From: Plasmodiophora brassicae
Lineage: Eukaryota > Endomyxa: Phytomyxea > Phytomyxea > Plasmodiophorida
Assembly (NCBI GenBank): GCA_036867785.1
Contig: CP145413.1
Coordinates: forward strand, 372,001 to 436,000
DNA: 64,000 nt
Direction: 5' to 3'
Shown here: piece by piece, positions 24,047 through 40,123 of the stretch
How positions within the stretch are numbered: the stretch's first letter is position 1
How the letters are laid out: every line of letters begins with the position of its first letter
Made by a program: the position numbers and the translations under genes
The notes under the pieces: model-generated
Databases searched by the model: none
Told to the model about the DNA's origin: nothing
Seen by the model: only the letters and a program-made list of their open reading frames with translations

Positions 24047-28567
<4,521 letters not shown>

Positions 28568-29537
28568 CACTAGCGCGCGCGCACGCACACGGGCCGCCCG
28601 ATCACAACCGGGCGGCGGCCTGGCTATCCAGCACGGTCGGCAGCGACGTCTTCGTGGACGCTTCCAAAGACGGACAAGGGTCTACCGCGGAGATGTCAGA
28701 AATAGAACAGGGTTGGCCACGGTGTCGCGACTCTCGGAAGCCCAGGCTCCACAAGCCCCGCGGCCTTTGGTACCGCGACACAGTCCCCCGACCCGACTCT
28801 GCAGGCCCTGTCTGTCTCGCCGCAGCCGCATTCGAGAACAATCCATATGGCCCCTCCGGAGACTGTGGCCCCCCAGACAGACAGAACAGTCGCCCCCCCA
28901 TTGCAGGTCATGTTTGCAGATGGCGTCCAATGCGCAAGCGGGCACTTCATTGTGCTGGGATTGCGCTCAGGATGGCGATGTCAGGCGGTTGACGAATGAC
29001 AGGCGAAGAGCGGCACGCAGGGATAACACGTCGCTGTGTTCGAGCACGGCGGACGGTTCCGCCAATCAGGACGTTAATGCCTAATTCGGCGCACGCGTTT
29101 GCGACGGTTTGCAAAAGGTACAGGTCACCAAACGCTTGTCTCTTGTTGAGCGCTGCGATGACCACTTATGATCCCCTGCTAGCAGATTCGCTATCTTGCC
29201 GCGCGTGCACCCATTAGACAGTTTCCGGATCATCAGCGCGACGAGCGATTTGATCCAACCACTGACCGAGCGCTTCAGCCTAGGCTGGGAGATCACCGTT
29301 TGAACATTCGACAAGGGTCGGAATAAAGACAGAATATTTTCCTAAGAACGTCACAACGTAAAAGTGACTTAGTCTAAACACCGGCGTAACCAACAGGCGT
29401 ACTGCAACGTGGCCGTTGTTCGCCGCTTCTGCACCAAGTATATCAACGTTCCTAGAAAGGTGCAATGGCCAACTGCGAGTGTCAGCGTTGAGAGGGGCCC
29501 TGGTCACGTACACACGTTTTATACGCAATGGCCTAAA
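28568..29537. other. 970-bp interval with weak minus-strand exon candidates
   Basis: No gene is firmly supported. On the minus strand about 29214-29480 has protein-like pieces (NVDILGAEAANNGHVAVRL, KYSVFIPTL, AEALGQWLDQIARRADDPET) separated by intron-like GT...TAG segments, but I found no start codon and no family match. About 28680-28950 (minus) has a Cys-containing frame of unclear meaning. The 28.57-28.7 kb part is probably the PI3K promoter. Confidence 0.35.
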
Positions 29538-29870
29538 CTAAAAGTAGGCGTCGAGGGTAGTGAAGAGGACTCCAAGGACAGCGAAAATGCTGATTGTTTG
29601 AGACTTGGCCCCGCCGCTTCCACTGTCTCCCCCGTAGCCGCTGATGATGCTGCTGCCGTCCGAGCAGGCGTAGACGGTTTGGTCGTTCTGGTACTCGCAG
29701 ATCGTATTCATAGGGCAGTACCCATCGACCCATGGCGAGCAGCACACCGTTGAGTTCGGGATACAGCGAGCACCGCATGGAACCTGGGCGTACGTGGTGC
29801 ACGATGCATTACTGCTTGACACAATGACAAGCCCGGTGATCACGAGAGCGGCAGCCGTGGACCGCAACAT
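29538..29870 (-). CDS. Small Cys-rich surface protein with signal peptide and C-terminal hydrophobic tail
   Basis: The ATG at 29870 opens a 110-residue protein with a clean signal peptide (MLRSTAAALVITGLVIVSSS). A Cys-rich core follows, with eight cysteines in segments such as CTTYAQVPCGARCIPN, TVCCSPWVDGYCPM and CEYQNDQTVYAC. After a Gly/Ser linker (SGYGGDSGSGGAKS) comes a hydrophobic C terminus (TISIFAVLGVLFTTLDAYF). This layout, with an omega-like small-residue stretch before a hydrophobic tail, fits a GPI-anchored protein. The frame is open further upstream but has no better start. I do not recognise the family; a knottin-like or chitin-binding-like Cys fold is only a guess. It diverges from the coiled-coil gene at 29997, with 126 bp between. 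Confidence 0.65.
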   Translation of the reverse strand: MLRSTAAALVITGLVIVSSSNASCTTYAQVPCGARCIPNSTVCCSPWVDGYCPMNTICEYQNDQTVYACSDGSSIISGYGGDSGSGGAKSQTISIFAVLGVLFTTLDAYF

Positions 29871-29996
29871 ACGCCTTGCAATTTCCCACACGCCTCCCGC
29901 GGTACTCGATGATCTTATTCGCATCACTAGGGCAAGGTACCTAAACCGCTGAACTGTAGTACACTTACGCGATCGCACGGGCGGGATCGTAGCTGA

Positions 29997-30356
29997 ATGG
30001 TGGATCTAACGTCGTTCTCCGATATGCACGAATGGTTGGCTGGCATTCTTCGAGGCGCTCAAGATGAATGTCAAACCCAAGAACTGGAGGCGGAAGGCTT
30101 ACGGCGAACTTTGCGGACGGCAAGTTCGGCGGTTGCTTCGCAGCGAGTTGCACGGCGTCACCTGTCAAGCCAGTTATCAAGCATAACGGAGCGGGTCCGG
30201 ACTGAGCACGACGCCCTGCGGACTCAGAAACGGAAGAACAACTCTTACCTGAAGCGGTGCGAGCTCGATATCGACCAAATCGAAATCGAAATTGAGAAGG
30301 CAGAGCTGGAATCACGACGAAAGGCGATCGTCGAGGGACTTAACCATAAACAGTAG
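29997..30356 (+). CDS. Small coiled-coil protein (119 aa), unknown function
   Basis: A single-exon frame from ATG 29997 to TAG encodes 119 residues. The start is MVDLTSFSDMHEWLAGILRG. From about residue 20 on, heptad-like spacing of Leu, Ile and Val with many Glu, Arg and Gln residues predicts a continuous helix or coiled coil (for example LDIDQIEIEIEKAELESRRK near the C terminus). There is no signal peptide or membrane segment. Such small coiled coils are common in ciliary and vesicle-tethering complexes, but nothing in the sequence selects one. It converges on glutaryl-CoA dehydrogenase, with 135 bp between stops. Confidence 0.6.
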   Translation: MVDLTSFSDMHEWLAGILRGAQDECQTQELEAEGLRRTLRTASSAVASQRVARRHLSSQLSSITERVRTEHDALRTQKRKNNSYLKRCELDIDQIEIEIEKAELESRRKAIVEGLNHKQ

Positions 30357-30491
30357 CCGCCCTCGGCCTACGAATAGAAAGAATGACATTTCTTTCTGGT
30401 TTCTCGAAAGAAATCGGCACGTAGGCAGAAGATGAACCGGGCGGCCACGACGGAACGTAAGTGGTGTAGACTGTATTCCCAGTAGTAAAGG

Positions 30492-32047
30492 TCACTTGGA
30501 GAACGCCTGCAGCCCTGTAATCGCTCTACCAACGATGAGAGCGTGAATGTCAGCAGTCCCCTCATAAGTGTTGACTGCCTCCAGGTTGCACATATGACGC
30601 ATGACGTGGTATTCATCTATAGGACTTTAAGCACGTCCACAGCAACTGAAACACCGCGACACATCACCTGAGATACCGTTGCCGCCAAGCATGTCACGAC
30701 ACGTCCTTGCGATCTGCAAAGCCTTCATACAAGAGTTTCGCTTGATCATCGATATCATTGTTGGATTCAGCTGGCCTTCGTCTTTGAGCCGACCAACACG
30801 TAAACAGCCATGTAAAGCGAATGTGCTCTCGGAAAGCATATCCGCGAGTTTGAATTGTACCAACTGTGTGCAACCCGCAATTCAACAGATGGATCCAGTC
30901 AATGATGAAATCCACAAACCTGGTTCGACGCCAATGGTGACCCAAACTGTAACCGGTCCAAGGTGTACTGACGGGTAATCCTGATGCATTCTTCGGCGGC
31001 TCCAAGGGCTCCCCACGCAATTCCGAACCTACATGACTGATGAGGTGGGAGATGAACTCCACATTAGACGAGGTACCTCGCATTGTTCAGACATGAGAAT
31101 GGCCCTTTGAGACCCTTGACCGTGGGGAACATTCTCGACTTGGGGACACGCACATCTTCCAACACGATCTCTCCGGTACACGAGGCACGCAACGAAAGCT
31201 TCCCCTCAATAACGGGGGTTGAAATACCTCTCATACCCCGATCAAGGAGAAATCCTCGGATATCGCCCTCATCGTCCTTCGCCCACACCACGAACACATC
31301 CGCAATTGGCGAGTTCGTAATCCATGTCTTTGAGCCATTTAAGATGTAGTCCTTGCCACCATCCTGGACAGCGTATGTCTCCATGCTTCCAGGGTCAGAA
31401 CCTGGCAACGCAACAGGTGAACATCGCCATGTCAGGTTTTTCAATTCACAAACCTGACCGTGATTGGGCTCAGTGAGGCCGAAACATCCAATGACGTCTC
31501 CAGTTGCAAGTTTGGGAAGCCATTCGTTCTTCATCTCTTCCGTCCCGAACTCATTGATTGGGTGCATCACAAGCGACGACTGGACAGATAACGCAGAACG
31601 GTAGCTACTGTCGACTCTGTCGAGCTGCGTTAGGACGCGAGAAATATCACTAATCCCAGCAGTACCGTTCAATTTCTCTAGCTATGAGGCCATACGCGAC
31701 AGATGATACGCCAGCGCAGCCGTGCCCCTTAATTGTCGACCCGAGAAATCCAAACTCTTCAACACATTCATGCACTAAAATCACAATGATCGGACATCCA
31801 TCGTACCGCCCATCTCCTGCATGATCTCGCGGTCGAACTCGCCTTTGCGAGCCGCTGTCACAACGCGCGGCAGCAGTTTATCCTGGGCGTACGCCCGCGC
31901 CATGTCGCGCACGGCGATCTCCTCATCAGTCAGTAGCTTGTCGAGGAGCAGCGGGTCCTCCCATGTGAACTCACTGAACGAGGCAAAGCGCCTCGCCTCG
32001 ACAGCTGGTGGCCATCGCGACAGCCCCTGTCTCAGAGCCCGTAGCAT
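30492..32047 (-). CDS. GCDH: Glutaryl-CoA dehydrogenase, mitochondrial
   Basis: GCDH is an FAD-dependent acyl-CoA dehydrogenase that converts glutaryl-CoA to crotonyl-CoA in lysine and tryptophan breakdown. The ATG at 32047 opens a presequence-like [20 protein letters not shown], then [17 protein letters not shown]. Diagnostic blocks are ERVDS-like [32 protein letters not shown] (an intron follows, then [10 protein letters not shown]), [32 protein letters not shown] and [17 protein letters not shown]. Near the C terminus are [14 protein letters not shown] and the catalytic-Glu segment [18 protein letters not shown], ending QAFSK at the stop 30492-30494. Several short introns lie between these blocks. 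The order and spacing match GCDH rather than other acyl-CoA dehydrogenases. Confidence 0.93.
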
Positions 32048-33246
32048 GACGACGACTCAAAATGGCAACACAAGGCCAACCGTGAAGCGATGGCAAGCGG
32101 ACCGCGCCTTGATTCGCCTGTGGGCTGTGGCCCTTCACCTTCGTTTTTGACCAACCTGAGTCCACGTTTTTCTAATCTGGTAGTAGCCTACTGATTCGGA
32201 TTCGGCGACTCAGACAAGACCAGGTTCTCTAACAGGAGAATAACATTTTGTTCGGATCTATGTACATAGCTTGTGCTGGTTCTATAGCTTTGTCTTTGAA
32301 TGCAAAATTCGGCAGACGGAATACATCGCAGCGATAGAGCAGTCGATTGCGACGTGGACGAGAACACGACTCCCGTACGTTTGCGAGTTGTTGCCCACAG
32401 GTGGCTGGTTACGTGTGGACTCATCGGGACCTACCAGAAGAGATTACCTACCAGCTAATGGCTAATTTGTTCGTTTACGGTTACCTCCGCTGTCGGCAAT
32501 GTCTGGCACGATGAGTACTTGAGAGGCTTCCTGCTCGGCTTCGTCAACGGGAACCGGTGGTTCTTGACCAGCGGCAGCGAAGTCTCGTATATCGGCTACT
32601 GGATGAGCTTGTATGCCAATCTCACCAGGCGCGACGATGCCGCATGGGTTTCTTCGGAACGAATTGGACTCCAGACAGGAAACAGCATTGCTAACCTAAT
32701 GATTATGCATGAGTGTGATGCGACCTTCAACTACAGGAATCATTACTCTGGTGGTAGGATGGGTCGTCAGGACAGTACCAACAATGAACGCTATAACGAA
32801 AACGTGTTGCAAGAGAGACAGCAAACGGCTCCCTTGCTTGTGAAGAAAACCGAAAACGTACTGCAAGAGAGACAGCAATCGGCTCCAGTGCTTGTGAAGA
32901 ATAGAGTTCCTATGACCACCCGACGCCAGTTGTCCGTCGTCGCTGCCACTTGAGACGTCGTCGTCTGAGTCCAGCTCATCTTCGCTGCAGTGTGAGTTCT
33001 CGATGGCGGTCTTGCAGCGGGGTACGACGCGGCAGGTGAATCTGTACAGTCCTTATCAGCCCGATTCGACTACTGGACGCGGGACGTTAGACCGGCGAGA
33101 TGGATGCCACACAGCTTCTAACTCGCGGCAACCGTCCATTGCAGGCGAAGACGCTAGAGGCTCGGCCAGCGATCGGACAAGTACGTTTTGGTTGCAGTAA
33201 CAAGATATCTGCCCCGTCGGCCGATAGTGTTAGTAGTATTAACACC
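32048..33246. other. Orphan locus, possible + strand gene at about 32.27-33.20 kb
   Basis: Between the GCDH start and the ECD stop lies 1.2 kb with protein-like + strand pieces but no complete model. One frame (about 32505-32953) reads VWHDEYLRGFLLGFVNG, then SYIGYWMSLYANLTRRDDAA, and ends in an 18-residue tandem repeat. A second frame (up to 33200) contains SSSESSSSSSL-like text and MAVLQRGTTRQVNLYSPYQP. An upstream frame (about 32265-32465) is also open. No clear ATG or family match is seen, so this may be a diverged gene or a gene remnant. Confidence 0.35.
32798..32902 (+). repeat. Two-copy 54-nt tandem repeat
   Basis: Two adjacent copies of a 54-nt unit encode ENVLQERQQTAPLLVKKT and ENVLQERQQSAPVLVKN in the + frame. 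Differences are few and mostly conservative at the protein level, which hints that the frame is, or recently was, translated. Confidence 0.8.
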
Positions 33247-34830
<1,584 letters not shown>

Positions 34831-35057
34831 CCAACCGCAGAAATTGTGCGGAGTTTCGGTTCGCCGCTACTCCTATCCGCAGGACGCCAACGACCAATTG
34901 CCAGTGGGCATTCGACGAAGCCATACAAGCAACAGGGTTCGTTCAATTTCATTATCATAGTGTCCACGCGATCCAGATAAAAACAGTGCATGTCACTGAT
35001 ATATAAGGAAGGAGGATTTGTCATCGTGTCTCTGCAGACGGAACAGCGGGTGGATTA

Positions 35058-35507
35058 TTAATGTGGAGCGTTGTCGCTGGGTTTGTTTGCCGCCGTATAG
35101 GAGCTGTAAGCGGCCACGGCACCAACACCAACTAGGGTCGCGGCTGCAGCAGACAATACCAATTAGCGCTTGAAAGGCCAACCATATGCAACGAGAATCA
35201 CCTTGAGCAAAGACACGGTAGCCCATGGTTGTTGCGGACAGCCCTCCCTTACGACTGGTCATGGCGATGATTCCCGAGAGCATGACCGCCCCGGTGAGAA
35301 GCATGCCTGCAGTCCCGACGCCGCCGCTCATCAGTCGGTCGACGAGCCGCACATTGGACTGATCTGTCGTGGTCGACGTGAACGTGCCTGCGATCACGTC
35401 ATTCAGCGACAAAGTTACGTCCATAGCATTGGTTCAACATCTCACCATCACCAGTTACCAGAGGGTTCTTTCGAGCTGTCTGCTTGTCACCACCGCCCGA
35501 CGCCATG
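35058..35507 (-). CDS. HIG1-domain mitochondrial protein (HIGD/RCF1 family)
   Basis: HIG1-domain proteins are small inner-mitochondrial-membrane proteins that associate with cytochrome c oxidase and respiratory supercomplexes. The core has two membrane helices: GTAGMLLTGAVMLSGIIAM, then the family loop segment ATTMGYRVFAQ. The second helix, AATLVGVGAVAAYSSYTA, is reached through a 58-nt intron in consistent phase, and the protein ends NKPSDNAPH at the stop 35058-35060. Two starts are possible. ATG 35507 (MASGGGDKQTARKNPLVTG, joined in frame by one short intron) has the context GACATGG. ATG 35424 (MDVTLSLNDVIAGT) needs no intron. The first is chosen because it gives the usual hydrophilic N terminus, but the choice is uncertain. 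Confidence 0.78.
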
Positions 35508-36266
35508 TCCGCCCGCTCTTTCGTCGGCAGCGTGATGACTTGGTTGTGCCGTGTTCGCCCCGGGCCACTGACTTCCACGCTGTTTTTTACGCTTACCGGT
35601 AGTCTGATCGGTAGATCGCTGAAGTGCTGTGCTTCCTGGCGAACCAGCAGCACCAACGTCCCGCTACTAGCAGAATGACGAGCAGTACGGCACTTCGGAA
35701 CGGAACGGAACCGAAAGGAGAGTAAACCTGGGACTGGCGGCAGCCTTGTGGCTGCAGCTTCTTAACACACCTTTTCTTGATGCCCTTCTGTCGCTGTTCC
35801 AGCTATGACTAAAGACCGTTACCCAACGGCTACGGTTGTGGGCAAATTGCCCAGCAAAGTGGCGTAGTCGGCACAACTCGTGTTCACCTGCAGACGTTGC
35901 CAATGTCACAGTTAGCCATACCCGAATATGACGATTAAGGCTAGAAACCGTAGTTGGTTACTTGGTACGTTTCAGATTGAGCAGCATTAAGTCGATCGAT
36001 CCTACGTCACTCGAAAACGCACAAGGGGTGCACCATATCGCGCCCACCTTGGTGTTGACCACCCTAAGCTTAAACTCCGCTATGGATACATACGCGGTAC
36101 ATATGCTGAAAACCGGCACGTGAATAAGCGCCACATGGGCATGAATAATCAAACAAGGACTCGCGAGTGAAGTCGCAGATCCATGGCGATGGAAAGGGAA
36201 GGACACGTAAAAATTGCGCCTATTTGTGTCATAGATTTTTGGCGGCATCGCTTGATCGACGGGGCG
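35508..36266. other. Divergent intergenic region between HIG1-domain gene and RPN1
   Basis: About 760 bases separate two divergent starts. No frame here has a recognisable domain, and I see no RNA gene or repeat. It presumably holds both promoters. An alternative in-frame ATG for RPN1 lies at 36183. Confidence 0.5.
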
Positions 36267-39200
36267 ATGGCGGGCGATGAGCAACGGAAAGCGGTGAAGG
36301 TCATCGTGCCGTCCGACGAGACAGAGGAGCAGAAGAAGGCCAGAATTGCGAAAGAAGAGGTTCCACTGAGTCGGCGTCCTGACAATGCTGGGAAGCCCGA
36401 GAAGGATGACCCGTATGCCGACATGGTCGGTCGGTTGCTCGGAGCTATCTTGCTACAGCCTAAATGGTTGCTTGGTGGTAGAACGAGGAAGATAGACTGT
36501 TGAAGGAAAAGCTTGACCATCATATCGAGGTAACCATTAGACATTAGACTACGCGTTGTTGGTGCATACTCAGTTTCTTCTTTGCGTTAGGTCCTCAAGG
36601 ACCCGTCGAAGAAAAAGCAATACGTTGAGGCGCTTCAGGCTATCAGAACAGAAATTCGTTCTTCGACGTCGTCGATGACTTCTGTGCCGAAACCTCTCAA
36701 GTTCCTTCGAGACCATTATAGCGATTTCCAGAAATTTCATCAGAATTCGTTATCGGTAGACGAAAAGGTTCTGATGGCCGATATCCTTTCTGTCGTTGGG
36801 ATGACTCTGTCCTTGCCTGACGGCGAAAGTCTGAAATATCGAATGTATGGAACGAATGAGCCAATTGGGTCATGGGGTCATGAATATGTTCGGTACGTTA
36901 CTTGGTTCTGATATTTTACCATATCCTCAACTCCAGTCGTGTCAGTTTCATTGCGGCTGAACTTGGAGCTGAATTTACACGACGCAACGAGAAAGGCGAA
37001 AGGGTTGATGATTTGATGGACCTCGTTGATGAAATCCTAGCATTCGACATGCAACAAAACGTGGAAGCCGAGGCTTGTGATTTGCTAATTGAGTATGCGG
37101 AGATCGATTCTGTATCGACAGGTCTGTGAATTCGATTGCCGTAGGGTGGACTGTTTGGAGAAAATTCACGGCCTAATAAGGCCTGACAACTTCGCCAAGA
37201 CATGCGTTTATTTGCTACGAATGTCTAATTATCTTGCTGACACCGAAGAACAAATGAAAATGCTGAAGGTGGTGTTCGACGTGTATCTCAAGGTGTGGTA
37301 TCACATTCGAAATGATAACTGGTGTTCATCCTTAATCTGCAGTGCGGCGCATTGCCTGATGCACTTCGTGTGGCAATCAAGATGAATTCGAGACCGCTTA
37401 TTCTAGACGTACGTACTACCTGTGGGGCGATATGCCATAGTGTGATATCGGCTGTGTGCTCGCCGTTAGGTATTCGCCCAGTGCAAAGACCAAATTGTTC
37501 TTAAGCAGCTGGGTTTTATACTGTCGTCGCAAAAGCTCGTGCTTCCTGAGTATGAAGACGATGACGAGATGATGGAAATTATGGGGAACGGCAAACTCCA
37601 TGAACACTTCCTTATCCTCGCCAAAGAGCTCGACGTTCTCGAGCCGAAATCTCCTGAGGACATTTACAAGACTCATCTAACGGACTCAAATCGCCTGTCG
37701 CGAAAGAAACCTGGTATGCATAGATGCTTGTCCTTTACGTCGAAACGACCTCGATTAACGCGAGATCAGGAAACGCTGCGGTCGATTCTGCAAAGCAGAA
37801 CTTGGCATCGACGTTTGTCAACGCCTTCGTCAATGCTGGTTTTGGAAAAGACCCGTTGATGACGCCAGAAGGCTCCGACTGGATGTACAAGAATAAGGTA
37901 GGTTTGACCAGCTCGGTAAAGGCAATACCTGACATACTTCCAGGACCACGGTATGATGAGTGCTACCGCGTCAGTCGGTCTGATTTTATTATGGGACCTT
38001 GAACTCGGGTTCTCTGCAATCGATAAGTACTCCTACAACACGCAAGAGTACCTAAGGGCGGGAGCAATGCTGGCGACGGGAATGGTGTCGTCCGGGGTCT
38101 CCAGTGAAATGGATGCGGCGTTCGGTCTTCTTTCCGAAGTTATTGACAGTTCCTCGAAGTATAGTTGGCGCCTCATTTAAGATGTAGCGGTTGACTCGGT
38201 TTCCGTAGGAATATGAAGTTGTGCGCGATTATGGGACTTGGGCTCTCGTACGCGGGAACTGAAAAAGAGGACGTAAACGAAATTATCATGCCGATTCTGT
38301 CTGATTCCTCGCAGGGCCTGGTGGGTGACTCCCTGCTTATTTCCTTACGACACTCTGAGGCTTCTATCTACAGGAGCTTGTTGGGCATGCTGCAATTGCT
38401 TTAGGCATGGTCAACGTTGGGACTGCAAATGATGAGGTCTGTTTACCGGATGCATATTCGTAGCGTCTATTGACATATTGGTAGATATCGGGTGCTATTC
38501 TCGAGTGCTTTATGGAAAGGTCATCCAAAGAACTGGATGATTGTTGCGCGCGGTTCCTGGCCATCGGGTTGGGCCTACTTTACCTTGGGAAGGGCGAGGC
38601 TTGCGAAGCTATTCTTGAGGCGGTCCAAGTTGTTGAGCATCCCATCAACAAATTGATCAACGTTATTGTCCAGGTCGTTAATATCACGCAGCAGGAGTCT
38701 GTGGAATTAACGGCCGACTGTGTGCGTAGACTTGTGCTTTCGCGGCAACGGGTAATGTTCTTCAAGTCCAGAAGTTCCTGTCGATTGTCGGAGAGCATTT
38801 GGAGTCAGAAGAAGCAAGCCGGTACCAGGTATCAACATGTAACATGTTTGAGTGTCATGTCATTTGATACCCTTCCTCCAGGCTGTCGCTGTGCTTGGAA
38901 TTGCTGCAGTGGCGTTAGGGGAGAACCTCGGGGCAGAAATGGCGCTTCGGTCTTTCGACAACATGCTCCAGTACTGCGAGGTCGTTGTACGTTGAAACGT
39001 GCGGTATATGTTGTAACACTGCACACTATAGGTCGTACCCCGCCGTGCTGTACCTCTGGCTCTTGGACTGCTGTCCGTGTCGTACCCACAGGTTGCCGTT
39101 GTCGAGATTCTCTCCAAGTTGAGTCATGACCATGACGAAGAGGTTGAAATGGCCTATGGGAAATGTGTTTATTCCAACTCTGAGCATAGGTTAAATATAG

Positions 39201-39891
39201 GTCTCACAAAATGCAATATTGGGCTTGGGCTTGGCAGGAGCCGGTACAAACAATTCCCGAATTGCCCAGATGCTGCGTCAGCTCGCGGTCTACTATCAGA
39301 AAGAGCCCAACCATTTATTCCTTGTGCGAATTGCCCAAGGCTTTCTTCATCTTGGTAAAGGTCTTCTTAGCCTTTCGCCATATTATTCCGACAACTTCCT
39401 TCTCTCCAAGGTGACGCGCTGAAATTTGATACCTCACCCTGGTCCTCTAAGGCGCTTCCGTTTTGTAGGTCGGACTTGCGGGCCTTTTGTCGCTTCTTTT
39501 CCATTGCCTCGACATGAAGAACACCATTCTTGCTGAACGACATTATCTTCTGTACTCCATTGTTACGGCCATTCGGCCAAGAATGCTCATCACGTTGGAC
39601 GAGGAATTAAAGCCACTCCCAGTATCCGTCCGCGTAGGTCAGGCCGTGGACACAGTTGGTCAAGCTGGGTCGCCGAAGACAATCACTGGCTTCCAGGTCG
39701 TTCATTGCTTACCACGTATAGGCTTTAACTGAGCATGCACACAGACCCATACGACACCTGTTCTGCTTGGGTATAACGATCGTGCCGAACTTGCCACGGA
39801 TGAGTATATCCCAGTCACGTCCGTCCTTGAAGGCTTTGTCATCCTCAAAAAGAACCCTGAAGCAGGAAGCTCTCCGATGGAGACAGAATGA
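36267..39891 (+). CDS. RPN1: 26S proteasome regulatory subunit RPN1 (PSMD2)
   Basis: RPN1 is the scaffold of the 19S base that docks ubiquitin receptors and shuttle factors. The likely start, ATG 36267, gives [20 protein letters not shown], a charged tail as in relatives; ATG 36183 is an alternative. Conserved blocks include [40 protein letters not shown], proteasome/cyclosome-repeat segments such as [38 protein letters not shown] and AHAIAL-like repeats further on. The C terminus, [20 protein letters not shown], is nearly invariant in the family; TGA follows at 39889-39891. Many short introns split the coding region. Identity is firm. Confidence 0.93.
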
Positions 39892-40123
39892 TCGTGACCG
39901 CGTACAATCAAATCACGCTCATAAACTGGCCGATTTCTTCACTGCTTCATTTTCCCTCCAGGTGCTCGCGATCACGTGTTTCCGAGTTTACTCCTCTACT
40001 GCTCGGTAGGTACGCTGCTCTCTAGATTCATCCGACTGTAAGCGTTAGATTTGGAGTTCATTTGGATTGTCTGAGATACCTTGAGCGTCAGATATTCTGG
40101 ATCGGAATGTGTACGATCGATCG

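Noticed and set aside
32505-32600. Possible homing-endonuclease-like motif (YLRGFLLGFVNG)
   Set aside because: It lacks the acidic residue pattern and the second motif of that family, and the context is not an intron or intein of a recognised gene.
35504-35678. Small + strand membrane-like frame (MSARSFVGSVMTWLCRV)
   Set aside because: It overlaps the first exon of the HIG1-domain gene on the other strand and has no independent support.
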